Positions 31,091 to 39,179 of a DNA stretch of 64,000 bases are shown here, in pieces. The stretch comes from Leifsonia sp. Root112D2 (GTDB lineage Bacteria; Actinomycetota; Actinomycetes; Actinomycetales; Microbacteriaceae). Position 1 is the first letter of the stretch; each line of letters starts with the position of its first letter. The notes beneath the pieces were generated by a model, which was not told the DNA's origin, did no database searches, and was given only the letters and a program-made list of their open reading frames with translations. Position numbers and translations under genes: made by a program. Location of the stretch: positions 186,001 to 250,000 of the forward strand of contig NZ_LMCU01000002.1 of NCBI RefSeq assembly GCF_001424905.1, given 5' to 3'.

Positions 31091-32013
31091 GTGCTGCGCT
31101 CGAGCAACCAGACCAGGAGGGCCTTTTGGGCGTGGAGGCGGTTCTCCGCCTCATCCCAAATGACGCTCTGCGGGCCGTCGATGACCTCGGCAGCCACCTC
31201 GAAACCGCGGTCGGCCGGAAGGCAATGCAGGAAGAGCGCGTCAGGCTCGGCCTGCGCCATGAGCTCGGCGTCGACGCGATAGGCGCCGAAGGATGCCAGC
31301 CGCACGGCCTTCTCCTCCTCCTTACCCATCGACACCCAAGTGTCGGTGACGACGACATCGGCACCGACGACGGCCTCGCGCGGATTTGTGTACAGGGCAA
31401 CGGAGCCACCCGTGCGTGCCGCTATCGCCGTCGCGTCGGCGACCACGGCATCCGACGGCTCGAAGCCCGAGGGGGCTGCAATGCGCACGTGCATGCCCGC
31501 TGTCGCGCCGGCGAGCAGATAGGACTGCGCCATGTTGCACGCACCGTCGCCGAGGAAGGTGAGGGTGAGCCCGGCCAGACTCCCCCGCTTCTCACGAATC
31601 GTCAGCAGATCGGCCAGGAGCTGGCACGGGTGAAAGTCATCCGAGAGCGCGTTGACGACGGGCACGGTGGTTCCAAACGCCATTTCTTCAAGCCCAGCCT
31701 GCCCATAGGTGCGCCAGACGATTGCCGAGACCATGCGTTCGAGCACGCGTGCGGTGTCGGCCGGCGTCTCCTTGCCGCCCAGCTGGCTGTTGGCCGTGCT
31801 GATGATGAGCGGGCTGCCCCCGAGATCGGCGATGCCCACCGCGAAGGAGACGCGTGTGCGAGTGGAGGACTTGTCGAAGATCACCGCAACCGTCTGCGGG
31901 CCGGCCAGCGGCTTGCGAGCATAGGGATCCCGCTTGATCTGCTCGGCCAGATCGAGAATCTCGGCCTGCTCGGCGGGCGTGATGTCGTCGTCGCGGAGAA
32001 AGTGGCGTGTCAT
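31075..32013 (-). CDS. argF: Ornithine carbamoyltransferase
   Basis: Makes citrulline from ornithine and carbamoyl phosphate. The 312 residues carry the carbamoyl-phosphate motif SSTRTRVSF, the HCLPADRG motif with the catalytic Cys, and the FLGDGACNMAQS Rossmann segment. The ATG at 32013 gives family length; an upstream open frame overlaps argD and is rejected. The C-terminal PVVE and stop lie in a dispersed repeat. Confidence 0.97.
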   Translation of the reverse strand: MTRHFLRDDDITPAEQAEILDLAEQIKRDPYARKPLAGPQTVAVIFDKSSTRTRVSFAVGIADLGGSPLIISTANSQLGGKETPADTARVLERMVSAIVWRTYGQAGLEEMAFGTTVPVVNALSDDFHPCQLLADLLTIREKRGSLAGLTLTFLGDGACNMAQSYLLAGATAGMHVRIAAPSGFEPSDAVVADATAIAARTGGSVALYTNPREAVVGADVVVTDTWVSMGKEEEKAVRLASFGAYRVDAELMAQAEPDALFLHCLPADRGFEVAAEVIDGPQSVIWDEAENRLHAQKALLVWLLERSTPVVE

Positions 32014-32062
32014 GAAGAAGCTTTCGTGATCGGGGGTGGAAGCCAGGGGCGATGGATGCGCG

Positions 32063-33277
32063 TCAGCGCGTCGATACGGCGGCGAGTGCAACCGTGAATC
32101 GTCGCGCGAAATCGTCGATCTCCGTGTCGCCGACGATGAGCGGCGGTGCGATGCGGATGCTGGAGTCGTTGGGGGCGTTAACGATGAGCCCGGCATTCAG
32201 GGCCGCATCGTACAGTTCGTGACCGATCGGCCGGGTCAGGCCGACACCGATGAGCAATCCCGCGCCGCGGAGTTCGTCGAGCACATCGCCGCCGGGAACC
32301 GATCGCAGTTCTCCGTCGATGAGTGCGCGCAACTGGGAGCCCCTGGCCGCCGCATTCTCGACCAGGCCAGACGCCTCGATTTCACCAAGCACCGCGTTCG
32401 CCGCGGCCGTTGCGAGCGGGTTTCCCCCAAAGGTGCTGCCGTGCTGTCCGCGAGCGAACAGATCGGATGCCCAGCCGAAGGTCACCAGCGCGCCGATCGG
32501 CACTCCACCGGCCATGCCCTTCGCCAGGGTGATGGCATCGGGAACGATTCCGGCGTGCTCGAACCCGAACCAGCGGCCCGTGCGGCCGATGCCGGTCTGG
32601 ATCTCGTCGAGAATGAGGAGCACACCGTGTTCGGCGGTGAGTTCTCTCGCGCGCGCCAGGTAGCCATCCGGCAGATCGAGAACGCCCGCCTCGCCCTTGA
32701 TCGGTTCGATGATGATGGCCGAGACGGTGTCGTCGATGGTCGCCTCGAGCGCCTCGATGCTCGTGTCGATGTGCTCCACGCCGCCGGGCATCGGCTCGAA
32801 CGGCTCGCGCATCGCGGGCTTTCCGGTGAGAGCCATCGCGCCCATGGTGCGACCATGGAAGGAGTTGTTCAGCGCGATAATGCGGCTCGCGCCCGAGCGG
32901 CGGTTGCGGCGCGCGAGCTTGAACGCCGCCTCGTTGGCCTCCGCGCCGGAGTTGCCGAAGAAGACGCGCCCCTCAAGGCCCGCGCCGGTGAGGCGTTTGA
33001 GTCGCTCGGCGAGCTCGATCTCGGGCGGGGTGGCGAAGTAGTTGGAGACATGCGCAAGGGTGGCGATCTGCCGACTGACGGCATCCACGAGCACCGGATG
33101 CGCATGGCCGAGCGAGTTGACGGCGATACCGGCGAGGAAGTCCAGGTATTCGGCGCCCTCGGAATCCCAGACCCTGCAGCCCTCACCGCGCACGAGCATG
33201 AGGGGCGGGGTGGGCAGGGTGCGCATCATCGATGCGTCGAAGCGGTCGGACCAGCCGTCGGTCTCTGCGGGGGTCAT
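32063..33277 (-). CDS. argD: Acetylornithine aminotransferase
   Basis: PLP enzyme converting N-acetylglutamate semialdehyde to N-acetylornithine. The 404 residues show the class III motif LILDEIQTGIGRTG and the PLP lysine in ITLAKGMAGGVPIGA. The ATG at 33277 shares one base with the argB stop (TGATG), indicating coupling. Length and motif order are normal. Confidence 0.97.
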   Translation of the reverse strand: MTPAETDGWSDRFDASMMRTLPTPPLMLVRGEGCRVWDSEGAEYLDFLAGIAVNSLGHAHPVLVDAVSRQIATLAHVSNYFATPPEIELAERLKRLTGAGLEGRVFFGNSGAEANEAAFKLARRNRRSGASRIIALNNSFHGRTMGAMALTGKPAMREPFEPMPGGVEHIDTSIEALEATIDDTVSAIIIEPIKGEAGVLDLPDGYLARARELTAEHGVLLILDEIQTGIGRTGRWFGFEHAGIVPDAITLAKGMAGGVPIGALVTFGWASDLFARGQHGSTFGGNPLATAAANAVLGEIEASGLVENAAARGSQLRALIDGELRSVPGGDVLDELRGAGLLIGVGLTRPIGHELYDAALNAGLIVNAPNDSSIRIAPPLIVGDTEIDDFARRFTVALAAVSTR

Positions 33278-34236
33278 CAAAGTGTTTCCCTTTCGTGAGG
33301 GGCTGCCACGACGTTGGTTCCTGCGCCGCGATCGGTGAAGATCTCGAGCAGAAGCGAGTGCGGCAGCCGGCCGTCGATGATCGCTGCCTTCTCGACCCCA
33401 CCGTCGACCGCGTCGAGGCATGCCGTCATCTTGGGGATCATGCCCGACTCGAGGCTCGGCAGCAGTGCGCGCAACTCGTCGGCGTCGATTACCGAGACGA
33501 GAGATTCGCGATTGGGCCAATCGCTGTAGAGACCGGCGACATCGGTGAGAATGGCGAGTCGGACGGCACCGAGGGCGACGGCGAGCGCGCCGGCCGCGGC
33601 ATCCGCATTGACGTTGAGCGATTGGCCGGGCGCATCGATGTCGGGCGCAATGGAGGAGACGACCGGAATGCGACCCGCGGAGATCTGGGCGAAGACGGCC
33701 TCGGGGTTCACGGCCACGACGTCGCCGACAAGCCCCAGGTCTACCTCTTCGCCGTCAATGACCACGCCTCGCCTGCGCGCCTCGAACAGCCCCGCGTCTT
33801 CTCCGGATAGTCCAGCGGCGAGCGGTCCGTGTGTGTTGATGTGCCGTACCAGGTCACGGGTGATCTGCCCGGTGAGCACCATGCGCACGACGTCCATCGC
33901 CTCGGGCGTTGTCACTCTGTAGCCGCCGCGGAACTCACTGTGGATGCCGAGCCGATCGAGCATGGCCGAGATCTGGGGTCCGCCGCCGTGCACCACCACC
34001 GGGTGGATGCCCGCGTAACGCAGGTACACCATGTCTTCGGCAAATGCCCGCTGCAGCTGTTCGCTGACCATGGCATTGCCGCCGAACTTCACGACCACGA
34101 TCTGTCCGTGCAAGCGCTTCAGCCAGGGCAGCGACTCAATCAGTGCAGCCGCCTTGAGCGCCGCATCCGCCGTACCGTCGTTCTGCTGTGTACTGGCCGC
34201 GTGGGAGCCGGACGCCTCACGGCTCTGCATGATCAT
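33277..34236 (-). CDS. argB: Acetylglutamate kinase
   Basis: Phosphorylates N-acetylglutamate; usually the arginine-inhibited step in cyclic pathways. The 319 residues include VVVKFGGNAM and VVVHGGGPQISAML (amino acid kinase motifs) and the C-terminal GMIPKMTACLDAV. I chose the ATG at 34236, which overlaps the argJ stop as TGATG; a TTG three bases upstream is the alternative. The N-terminal helix needed for arginine feedback appears present. Confidence 0.96.
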   Translation of the reverse strand: MIMQSREASGSHAASTQQNDGTADAALKAAALIESLPWLKRLHGQIVVVKFGGNAMVSEQLQRAFAEDMVYLRYAGIHPVVVHGGGPQISAMLDRLGIHSEFRGGYRVTTPEAMDVVRMVLTGQITRDLVRHINTHGPLAAGLSGEDAGLFEARRRGVVIDGEEVDLGLVGDVVAVNPEAVFAQISAGRIPVVSSIAPDIDAPGQSLNVNADAAAGALAVALGAVRLAILTDVAGLYSDWPNRESLVSVIDADELRALLPSLESGMIPKMTACLDAVDGGVEKAAIIDGRLPHSLLLEIFTDRGAGTNVVAAPHERETL

Positions 34237-35384
34237 CAACTCGCGTACGCGCTGTTCTCGTGAACGTACTCATGCGTGAGGTCGCTCGTGAGGATGGTGG
34301 CGGTGGCGTCTCCGGCGTGCAACTCGATGCCGACGTGCACCGCACGGGAGGTCAGATCGACCTCGTCCCTGGGCCTGTCGGGCTCGCCCGCGTGACAGAC
34401 GCGCACGCCATTCATGCTCACGTCGACCTCGTACGGATCGAATGCGGCGTTGGTGGTACCGATCGCCGAGAGCACCCGCCCCCAGTTGGGATCGTTGCCG
34501 AAGATCGCCGCCTTGAAGAGGTTGCTGCGTGAGACGGCGCGCCCCACCTCCACCGCCTCGTCTTCGGAAGCTGCCCCGATGACCTCGATGGCGATGTCAT
34601 GGCTTGCACCCTCCGCATCTCCCTGCAGCTGGCGAGCCAGGTCTGCACAGACGATCCGCACGGCCTCCGCGAATTCGCCCTCCTCCGGCGTGATTCCGGA
34701 TGCGCCGGAGGCGAGCAGTGTCACCTGGTCGTTGGTAGACATGCAGCCGTCGGAATCGAGCCTGTCGAAGGTCACCCGGGTGGCGGCGCGCAGAGCCGTG
34801 TCGAGTTGGGCGGAGGTGAGGGAAGCATCCGTCGTGATGACCACGAGCATGGTGGCGAGCCCCGGAGCGAGCATGCCGGCGCCCTTGGCCATGCCGCCGA
34901 TCACCCAGCCATCGCCGTGATGGATCACGGTCTTCGGGTGGGTGTCGGTGGTGATGATGGCGCTTGCTGCCGTGTCGTCGTCGGCGCGCAGCGCACCGGC
35001 CGCCGACGCGACGCCGGCGATCAGCTTGTCACGATCGAGCTGGTCTCCGATGAGCCCTGTCGAGCACACGAGCACGTCACCGGCAGACACCCCGAGGTGT
35101 TCCGCGACGGCCTCGGCCGTGGCGTGAGTGGTCTGAAAGCCTTGCGTGCCCGTGAAGCAGTTCGCCCCGCCGGAGTTCAGCACGATGGCCTCGACGACGC
35201 CGTCGGCGATGACCTGCTCGCTCCACAGGATCGGGTTGGCCTTGGCACGATTGCTCGTAAACACCGCCGCGGCCGCCTTCTCGGGGCCCGTGTTGACCAC
35301 GAGCGCGAGATCGGGGGCACCGGTGGATTTGAGGCCGGCCGCGATGCCCGCCGCGACGAACCCGGATGCTGCGGTGACGCTCAC
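34236..35384 (-). CDS. argJ: Bifunctional glutamate N-acetyltransferase / amino-acid acetyltransferase ArgJ
   Basis: Recycles the acetyl group from N-acetylornithine to glutamate. It is made as one chain that self-cleaves before a Thr; here the site is in MLAPGLATMLVVITTDA. Of 382 residues, MAKGAGM, CMSTNDQV and NDPNWGR are family motifs. The GTG at 35384 overlaps argC as GTGA. Presence of ArgJ and absence of argA or argE in the cluster indicate the acetyl-recycling pathway. Confidence 0.97.
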   Translation of the reverse strand: MSVTAASGFVAAGIAAGLKSTGAPDLALVVNTGPEKAAAAVFTSNRAKANPILWSEQVIADGVVEAIVLNSGGANCFTGTQGFQTTHATAEAVAEHLGVSAGDVLVCSTGLIGDQLDRDKLIAGVASAAGALRADDDTAASAIITTDTHPKTVIHHGDGWVIGGMAKGAGMLAPGLATMLVVITTDASLTSAQLDTALRAATRVTFDRLDSDGCMSTNDQVTLLASGASGITPEEGEFAEAVRIVCADLARQLQGDAEGASHDIAIEVIGAASEDEAVEVGRAVSRSNLFKAAIFGNDPNWGRVLSAIGTTNAAFDPYEVDVSMNGVRVCHAGEPDRPRDEVDLTSRAVHVGIELHAGDATATILTSDLTHEYVHENSAYAS

Positions 35385-36424
35385 GGTGCTACTCCATTCA
35401 CAGAAAGACCGGCGGTCTCCGGCAGGCCCAGCGCAATATTCGCCGACTGCACTGCGGCGCCCGCCGTGCCCTTAACCAGGTTGTCCATGGCGAGAACCGC
35501 CACGACTCGGCCCGCGGCCTCATCGACGGTCACGCCGATGAGCGCGGTGTTGGCTCCGAGGGTGTCTGCGGTGCGGGGAAAGACCCCCTCAGGCAGCAGG
35601 TGCACGAAGCTCTCCCCCGCATAGGCGTTCTCCCAGGCCGCGCGAACCTGTGCTGCTGTCGTGCCCGGCACGAGCCGGGCGGTCGCGGTGACGAGAATGC
35701 CCCGCGCCATCGGCACGAGCACGGGCGTGAACGAGATGGTAGGCGCGAGCGCGCCGGCGAGCCGCAGACTCTGCTGGATCTCCGGGATGTGTCGGTGCGA
35801 GCCGCCGACCGCGTATGGCGTTGCGCTACCGAGCAGTTCGCTCGCGAGAAAGGGAACGGCGAGCTTCTTACCGGCGCCGGAGGATCCGACCGCGAGAACC
35901 GCCACGATGTCCTGCTCCTCGATCACCCCCGCCTCGATGCCCGGGGCCAGGGCAAGCGACACCGAACTGGCATTGCAGCCGGGCGCGGCGATGCGACGCA
36001 CCCCGACGAGATTCTCGCGCTGCTTGCCGTCGCCGACGGGCAGCTCGGGAACTCCGTATGCCCAGGCCGGAAAATACTCTCCGCCGTAGAAGCGGGCCCA
36101 CTCCGTCTCGTCGGTGAGGCGGTGGTCCGCGCCGCAGTCGATGACGAGGGTCGCCGGATCGAGCGTGGCCGCGATGGCCCCGGATGCACCGTGCGGCAAC
36201 GCGAGGAAGACGACGTCGTGGCCGGCAAGGTTCTGCGGTGTGGTTTCGACGAGCGTGAGGTGGGCGAGTGAACGCAGGTGCGGCTGGTGTTCGATGAGGG
36301 GCCGGCCCGCGTTGGAGTTCGCGGTGACGGTCGTGACGTCGAAATCGGGATGCCCGGCGAGGATTCGCAGCACCTCACCACCGGCGTAGCCGCTGGCACC
36401 AGCGACGGCAACCGAGAAAGTCAT
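35381..36424 (-). CDS. argC: N-acetyl-gamma-glutamyl-phosphate reductase
   Basis: NADPH reduction of N-acetylglutamyl phosphate. The 347 residues start with the VAVAGASGYAGGEVLRIL Rossmann motif and have the active-site Cys in AAPGCNASSVSLALAPG. It is the first gene of the arg operon. The SD AAGGTAG lies close before ATG 36424. The upstream 190 bases hold a leader ORF and a stem-loop. Confidence 0.97.
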   Translation of the reverse strand: MTFSVAVAGASGYAGGEVLRILAGHPDFDVTTVTANSNAGRPLIEHQPHLRSLAHLTLVETTPQNLAGHDVVFLALPHGASGAIAATLDPATLVIDCGADHRLTDETEWARFYGGEYFPAWAYGVPELPVGDGKQRENLVGVRRIAAPGCNASSVSLALAPGIEAGVIEEQDIVAVLAVGSSGAGKKLAVPFLASELLGSATPYAVGGSHRHIPEIQQSLRLAGALAPTISFTPVLVPMARGILVTATARLVPGTTAAQVRAAWENAYAGESFVHLLPEGVFPRTADTLGANTALIGVTVDEAAGRVVAVLAMDNLVKGTAGAAVQSANIALGLPETAGLSVNGVAP

Positions 36425-36461
36425 GGTTCTACCTTATTGAGTGAGCGGTCGGGGAAATGAC

Positions 36462-36507
36462 GGCGACGCCCACAACGGACCGTTTCCACGGTCTCGCGTG
36501 CGTCGCC
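36462..36507 (-). promoter_or_regulatory. Stem-loop in the argC leader, candidate attenuator
   Basis: On the minus strand an 8-bp perfect outer stem, GGCGACGC (36507-36500) with GCGTCGCC (36469-36462), encloses a 6-bp hairpin GACCGT-GGAA-ACGGTC (36493-36478). It begins at the last base of the leader ORF stop codon. A 7-base segment of the leader ORF Arg codons (36533-36527, CGACGCC) can instead pair with GGCGTCG (36470-36464) of the same stem. No T tract follows, so a classical intrinsic terminator is not evident. Confidence 0.55.
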
Positions 36508-36590
36508 TAGATTCGGCCCGCGCTCTGGCGTCGGCGCAGTGCACGGGGGCTGGTGCCCTGTGCCAGAGTGTTGCGCCGCTCGAAAGCCAT
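36507..36590 (-). CDS. Candidate arginine-rich leader peptide of the arg operon, 27 aa
   Basis: ATG 36590 to TAG 36507 encodes 27 residues with seven arginines, including a pair at 5-6 and a triple at 19-21 (LRRRQSAGRI at the end). Two of the codons are CGA, which should be rare at this GC content. There is no SD, but TACACT lies six bases upstream of the ATG at the right place for a leaderless transcript. It precedes argC and a stem-loop that starts at its stop codon. Arginine-rich frames are frequent by chance in GC-rich DNA, so this is a hypothesis. Confidence 0.5.
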   Translation of the reverse strand: MAFERRNTLAQGTSPRALRRRQSAGRI

Positions 36591-36596
36591 GAGTGG

Positions 36597-36602
36597 AGTG
36601 TA
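36597..36602 (-). promoter_or_regulatory. Candidate -10 element of the arg operon promoter
   Basis: TACACT on the minus strand lies in the 24-base gap between the pheT stop and the leader ORF, six bases before its ATG. No good -35 is seen, so the call rests on position and the -10 match. Confidence 0.4.
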
Positions 36603-36614
36603 GCGTACGGCTGG

Positions 36615-39176
36615 CTACTCGCGCACGGTGGCACCGAAACGTTCGGCCGCCAGCGCGGCACCGGCGAGTTTCGCCTCGGTGGCCTCCGGAGTTGTCAGCG
36701 TGCGGTCATCCGAGCGGAATCGCAGGGCGAAGGTGAGGCTCTTGCTGCCGGACGGCACGCCGTCGCCGCGGTAGTCATCGATCAGCCTCGCGTCTTCGAG
36801 CAGTGCTCCCGCTCCCTCGACCACGGCCGCGCGTACCTCACCGGCGGGAGTGGCGACGGCAACGACGAGAGACAGGTCCTGCGTGGCGGCGGGGAAACCA
36901 GCGATGACCCGGGCCTCGATGTCAATCGGTGCCGAGTCGATAAGCGCGTCGAGGTCGAGTTCCAGCACGGCGACGACGCGCGGCAGGTCGTGTTCCTCGG
37001 CGAAGGCAGGCAGCAGCTCACCCGCGTAGCCGACGACGCGGCTCTGCGTTCCCGAACGCACGACGAGTTCCGCGGTACGACCCGGGTGCAGCGCCTTGTG
37101 GCTGCCCTGCACGATGTCGAGTCGCGCCCCGACGGCGCGGGCGATCTGCCGGGCCGCGTCGAGCGCATCGCCCAGCGAGGCGACGACTGCCGGATGCGAC
37201 GGCTGGCGCACGACGGCGTTACCCGTGAAGAGCGCACCGATGTGGCGCGGCTGCGGCGGAATACCGTCGTTCAATTCGGCGAGGACTTCGTCGCTCGGCA
37301 GCACGGCGCCTGGCGGCACGTTCGGCGTGCCATAACGGATGCCCGCCTCGGGCCGAAACACGAGACCCGTCTCGTAGATGGCCAGGTCCGTGAGCCCCCG
37401 GGCGAGGTTGCGCTTGGCGACATCGATAAGCCCCGGCAGCAGCGAGGTGCGCAGGAACGGCACCGTCGCATCCATGGGATTGGCCAGACGCACGGCCGGA
37501 ACGGACTTCTCGGTCGGCGAGCCGAAGGTGTCGTTGGATGCCTCGTCCACGAACGGGTACGCGAGCACCTCGGTCGCGCCGTTGTCGGCGAGTGTCTGCG
37601 CGGCGGCCCGACGAAGCTGCTGGGCGCGGCTCAGCCCACGCCCCGGAGGCGCGACGGGCAGCACCGAGGGAATGCGGTCGTAGCCGACGATGCGGGCGAC
37701 CTCCTCGGCGAGATCGGACTTGTCGGTGAGATCGGGGCGCCAGCTGGGCGGCGTGACGCGCAGGCCGGCATCCGACTCGCTGAGGCTGCCACCGATCTCG
37801 GCGAGCGAGTCCCGAATCTCCGCGTCGGTGTACTCGACCCCGACGAGGCCTGCGATATATCCATTCGGCAGTTCGATGGCCGCGGGCGCTTCGGCGGCAT
37901 GGTGCGCTGAGCCGAGGTCATCGGCACGGCCGCCCGCGAGCTGCTCGAGCAGTTGCACGACTCGCGCCGCAGCCGGGGCTGCGACCTCGGGGTCGACGCC
38001 ACGCTCGAAACGCTTGGACGCCTCACTCGGCAGCTTGTGGCGTCGCGCCGTACGCGCGATGGAGACCGGGTCGAAGTTGGCGGCTTCGACCAGCACGGCG
38101 TGCGTGGTCGTGCCGATCTCGGTCGACGCGCCGCCCATCACTCCGGCGAGTCCGATCGCGCCGGACTCGTCGGCTATCACCAGGTCTTCGGGGTTCAGGG
38201 TGCGAGTCTTCTCATCGAGGGTGACAAGCGTCTCCCCCGGCGTCGCGCGACGAACCGTGAGCCCTCCGCTGAGGGCATCCAGATCGTAACCGTGGATGGG
38301 CTGGCCGAGTTCGAGCATGACGTAGTTGGTCACGTCGACGATCAACGAGATCGAGCGGATGCCGGCGAGCGTGAGGCGTGCGAGCATCCACGGCGGTGTC
38401 GGGCGGGTGCCGTCGACGTCGCGCACCACGCGGGTGACGAAGACGCTGGCGCCGATGCGGCCGCGGATGGGGGCCTGGTCGTCGATGGTTACTGGAAACA
38501 GAGTGGCGGCGGTTTCGAGACGCGCTCGTTCCTCGCGCTCCTCAACCGGCGTAGACAGCGCCGGGTCGCGGAAATCCGCTCCGGTCGCGTGCGAGTACTC
38601 GCGGGCGATGCCGCGGATCGAGAAGGCGTAGCCGCGATCCGGGGTGACGTTGACCTCGACGGCCGCGTCATCCAGACCGAGCAGGGCTATCGCATCCGTG
38701 CCGACCTCGGGGTCGAGGCCGAGCGTCGCCAGACGAAGGATGCCGTCGTGCTCGTCGCCGAGGCCGAGCTCACGCACCGAGGCGATCATGCCGTCGGAGA
38801 CGTGGCCGTAGGTCTTGCGGGCGGCGATGGGGAACGGGCCGGGCAGCACCGCACCCGGAAGCGTCACGACGACCTTATCTCCGACGAGGAAGTTGGAGGC
38901 GCCACAGACGATGCCGTGCACGGCCTCGCCGCCATCCGCCGCCCTCTCGCCGTCGGGGGCTACCTGAACCTGGCACCAGCGGATGGTCTTGCCGTTCGAC
39001 TGCGGCTCCTCGACGAAGTCGAGCACCTCGCCCACGACGACAGGGCCGGAGACCTCGAAGGTGTGGATCTCTTCCTCTTCGAGCCCGACCCTCACGAGGG
39101 CCGCATGCACGTCCTCGGGGGTCGTGCTCGGCTCGAGGTCGACGAATTCGGCGAGCCAGCTGAGTGGGACGCGCAT
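36615..39176 (-). CDS. pheT: Phenylalanyl-tRNA synthetase beta subunit
   Basis: The 853-residue beta chain of the alpha2-beta2 enzyme charges tRNA-Phe. The N-terminal EMAP-like tRNA-binding domain (about 40-155) is followed by B3/B4 editing domains, B5, the inactive catalytic fold with VLAYPFVDEAS and the C-terminal anticodon-binding FDX-ACB domain (GFPAATQDLSLVV). Residues 209-222 (TPVEEREERARLET) are encoded by a dispersed repeat inserted in frame in a linker after DFRDPAL. It starts three bases after pheS in transcription order. Confidence 0.97.
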   Translation of the reverse strand: MRVPLSWLAEFVDLEPSTTPEDVHAALVRVGLEEEEIHTFEVSGPVVVGEVLDFVEEPQSNGKTIRWCQVQVAPDGERAADGGEAVHGIVCGASNFLVGDKVVVTLPGAVLPGPFPIAARKTYGHVSDGMIASVRELGLGDEHDGILRLATLGLDPEVGTDAIALLGLDDAAVEVNVTPDRGYAFSIRGIAREYSHATGADFRDPALSTPVEEREERARLETAATLFPVTIDDQAPIRGRIGASVFVTRVVRDVDGTRPTPPWMLARLTLAGIRSISLIVDVTNYVMLELGQPIHGYDLDALSGGLTVRRATPGETLVTLDEKTRTLNPEDLVIADESGAIGLAGVMGGASTEIGTTTHAVLVEAANFDPVSIARTARRHKLPSEASKRFERGVDPEVAAPAAARVVQLLEQLAGGRADDLGSAHHAAEAPAAIELPNGYIAGLVGVEYTDAEIRDSLAEIGGSLSESDAGLRVTPPSWRPDLTDKSDLAEEVARIVGYDRIPSVLPVAPPGRGLSRAQQLRRAAAQTLADNGATEVLAYPFVDEASNDTFGSPTEKSVPAVRLANPMDATVPFLRTSLLPGLIDVAKRNLARGLTDLAIYETGLVFRPEAGIRYGTPNVPPGAVLPSDEVLAELNDGIPPQPRHIGALFTGNAVVRQPSHPAVVASLGDALDAARQIARAVGARLDIVQGSHKALHPGRTAELVVRSGTQSRVVGYAGELLPAFAEEHDLPRVVAVLELDLDALIDSAPIDIEARVIAGFPAATQDLSLVVAVATPAGEVRAAVVEGAGALLEDARLIDDYRGDGVPSGSKSLTFALRFRSDDRTLTTPEATEAKLAGAALAAERFGATVRE
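38511..38550. repeat. Dispersed palindromic repeat copy inside pheT
   Basis: It begins GGTTTCGAGACGCGCTCG and ends CGCTCCTCAACCGGC. It matches the right arm at 351-383 except for two extra CG dinucleotides, both of which keep a GCGC-GCGC pairing. Being read in frame, it adds about 14 codons to pheT without a stop. Confidence 0.8.
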
Positions 39177-39179
39177 GGA

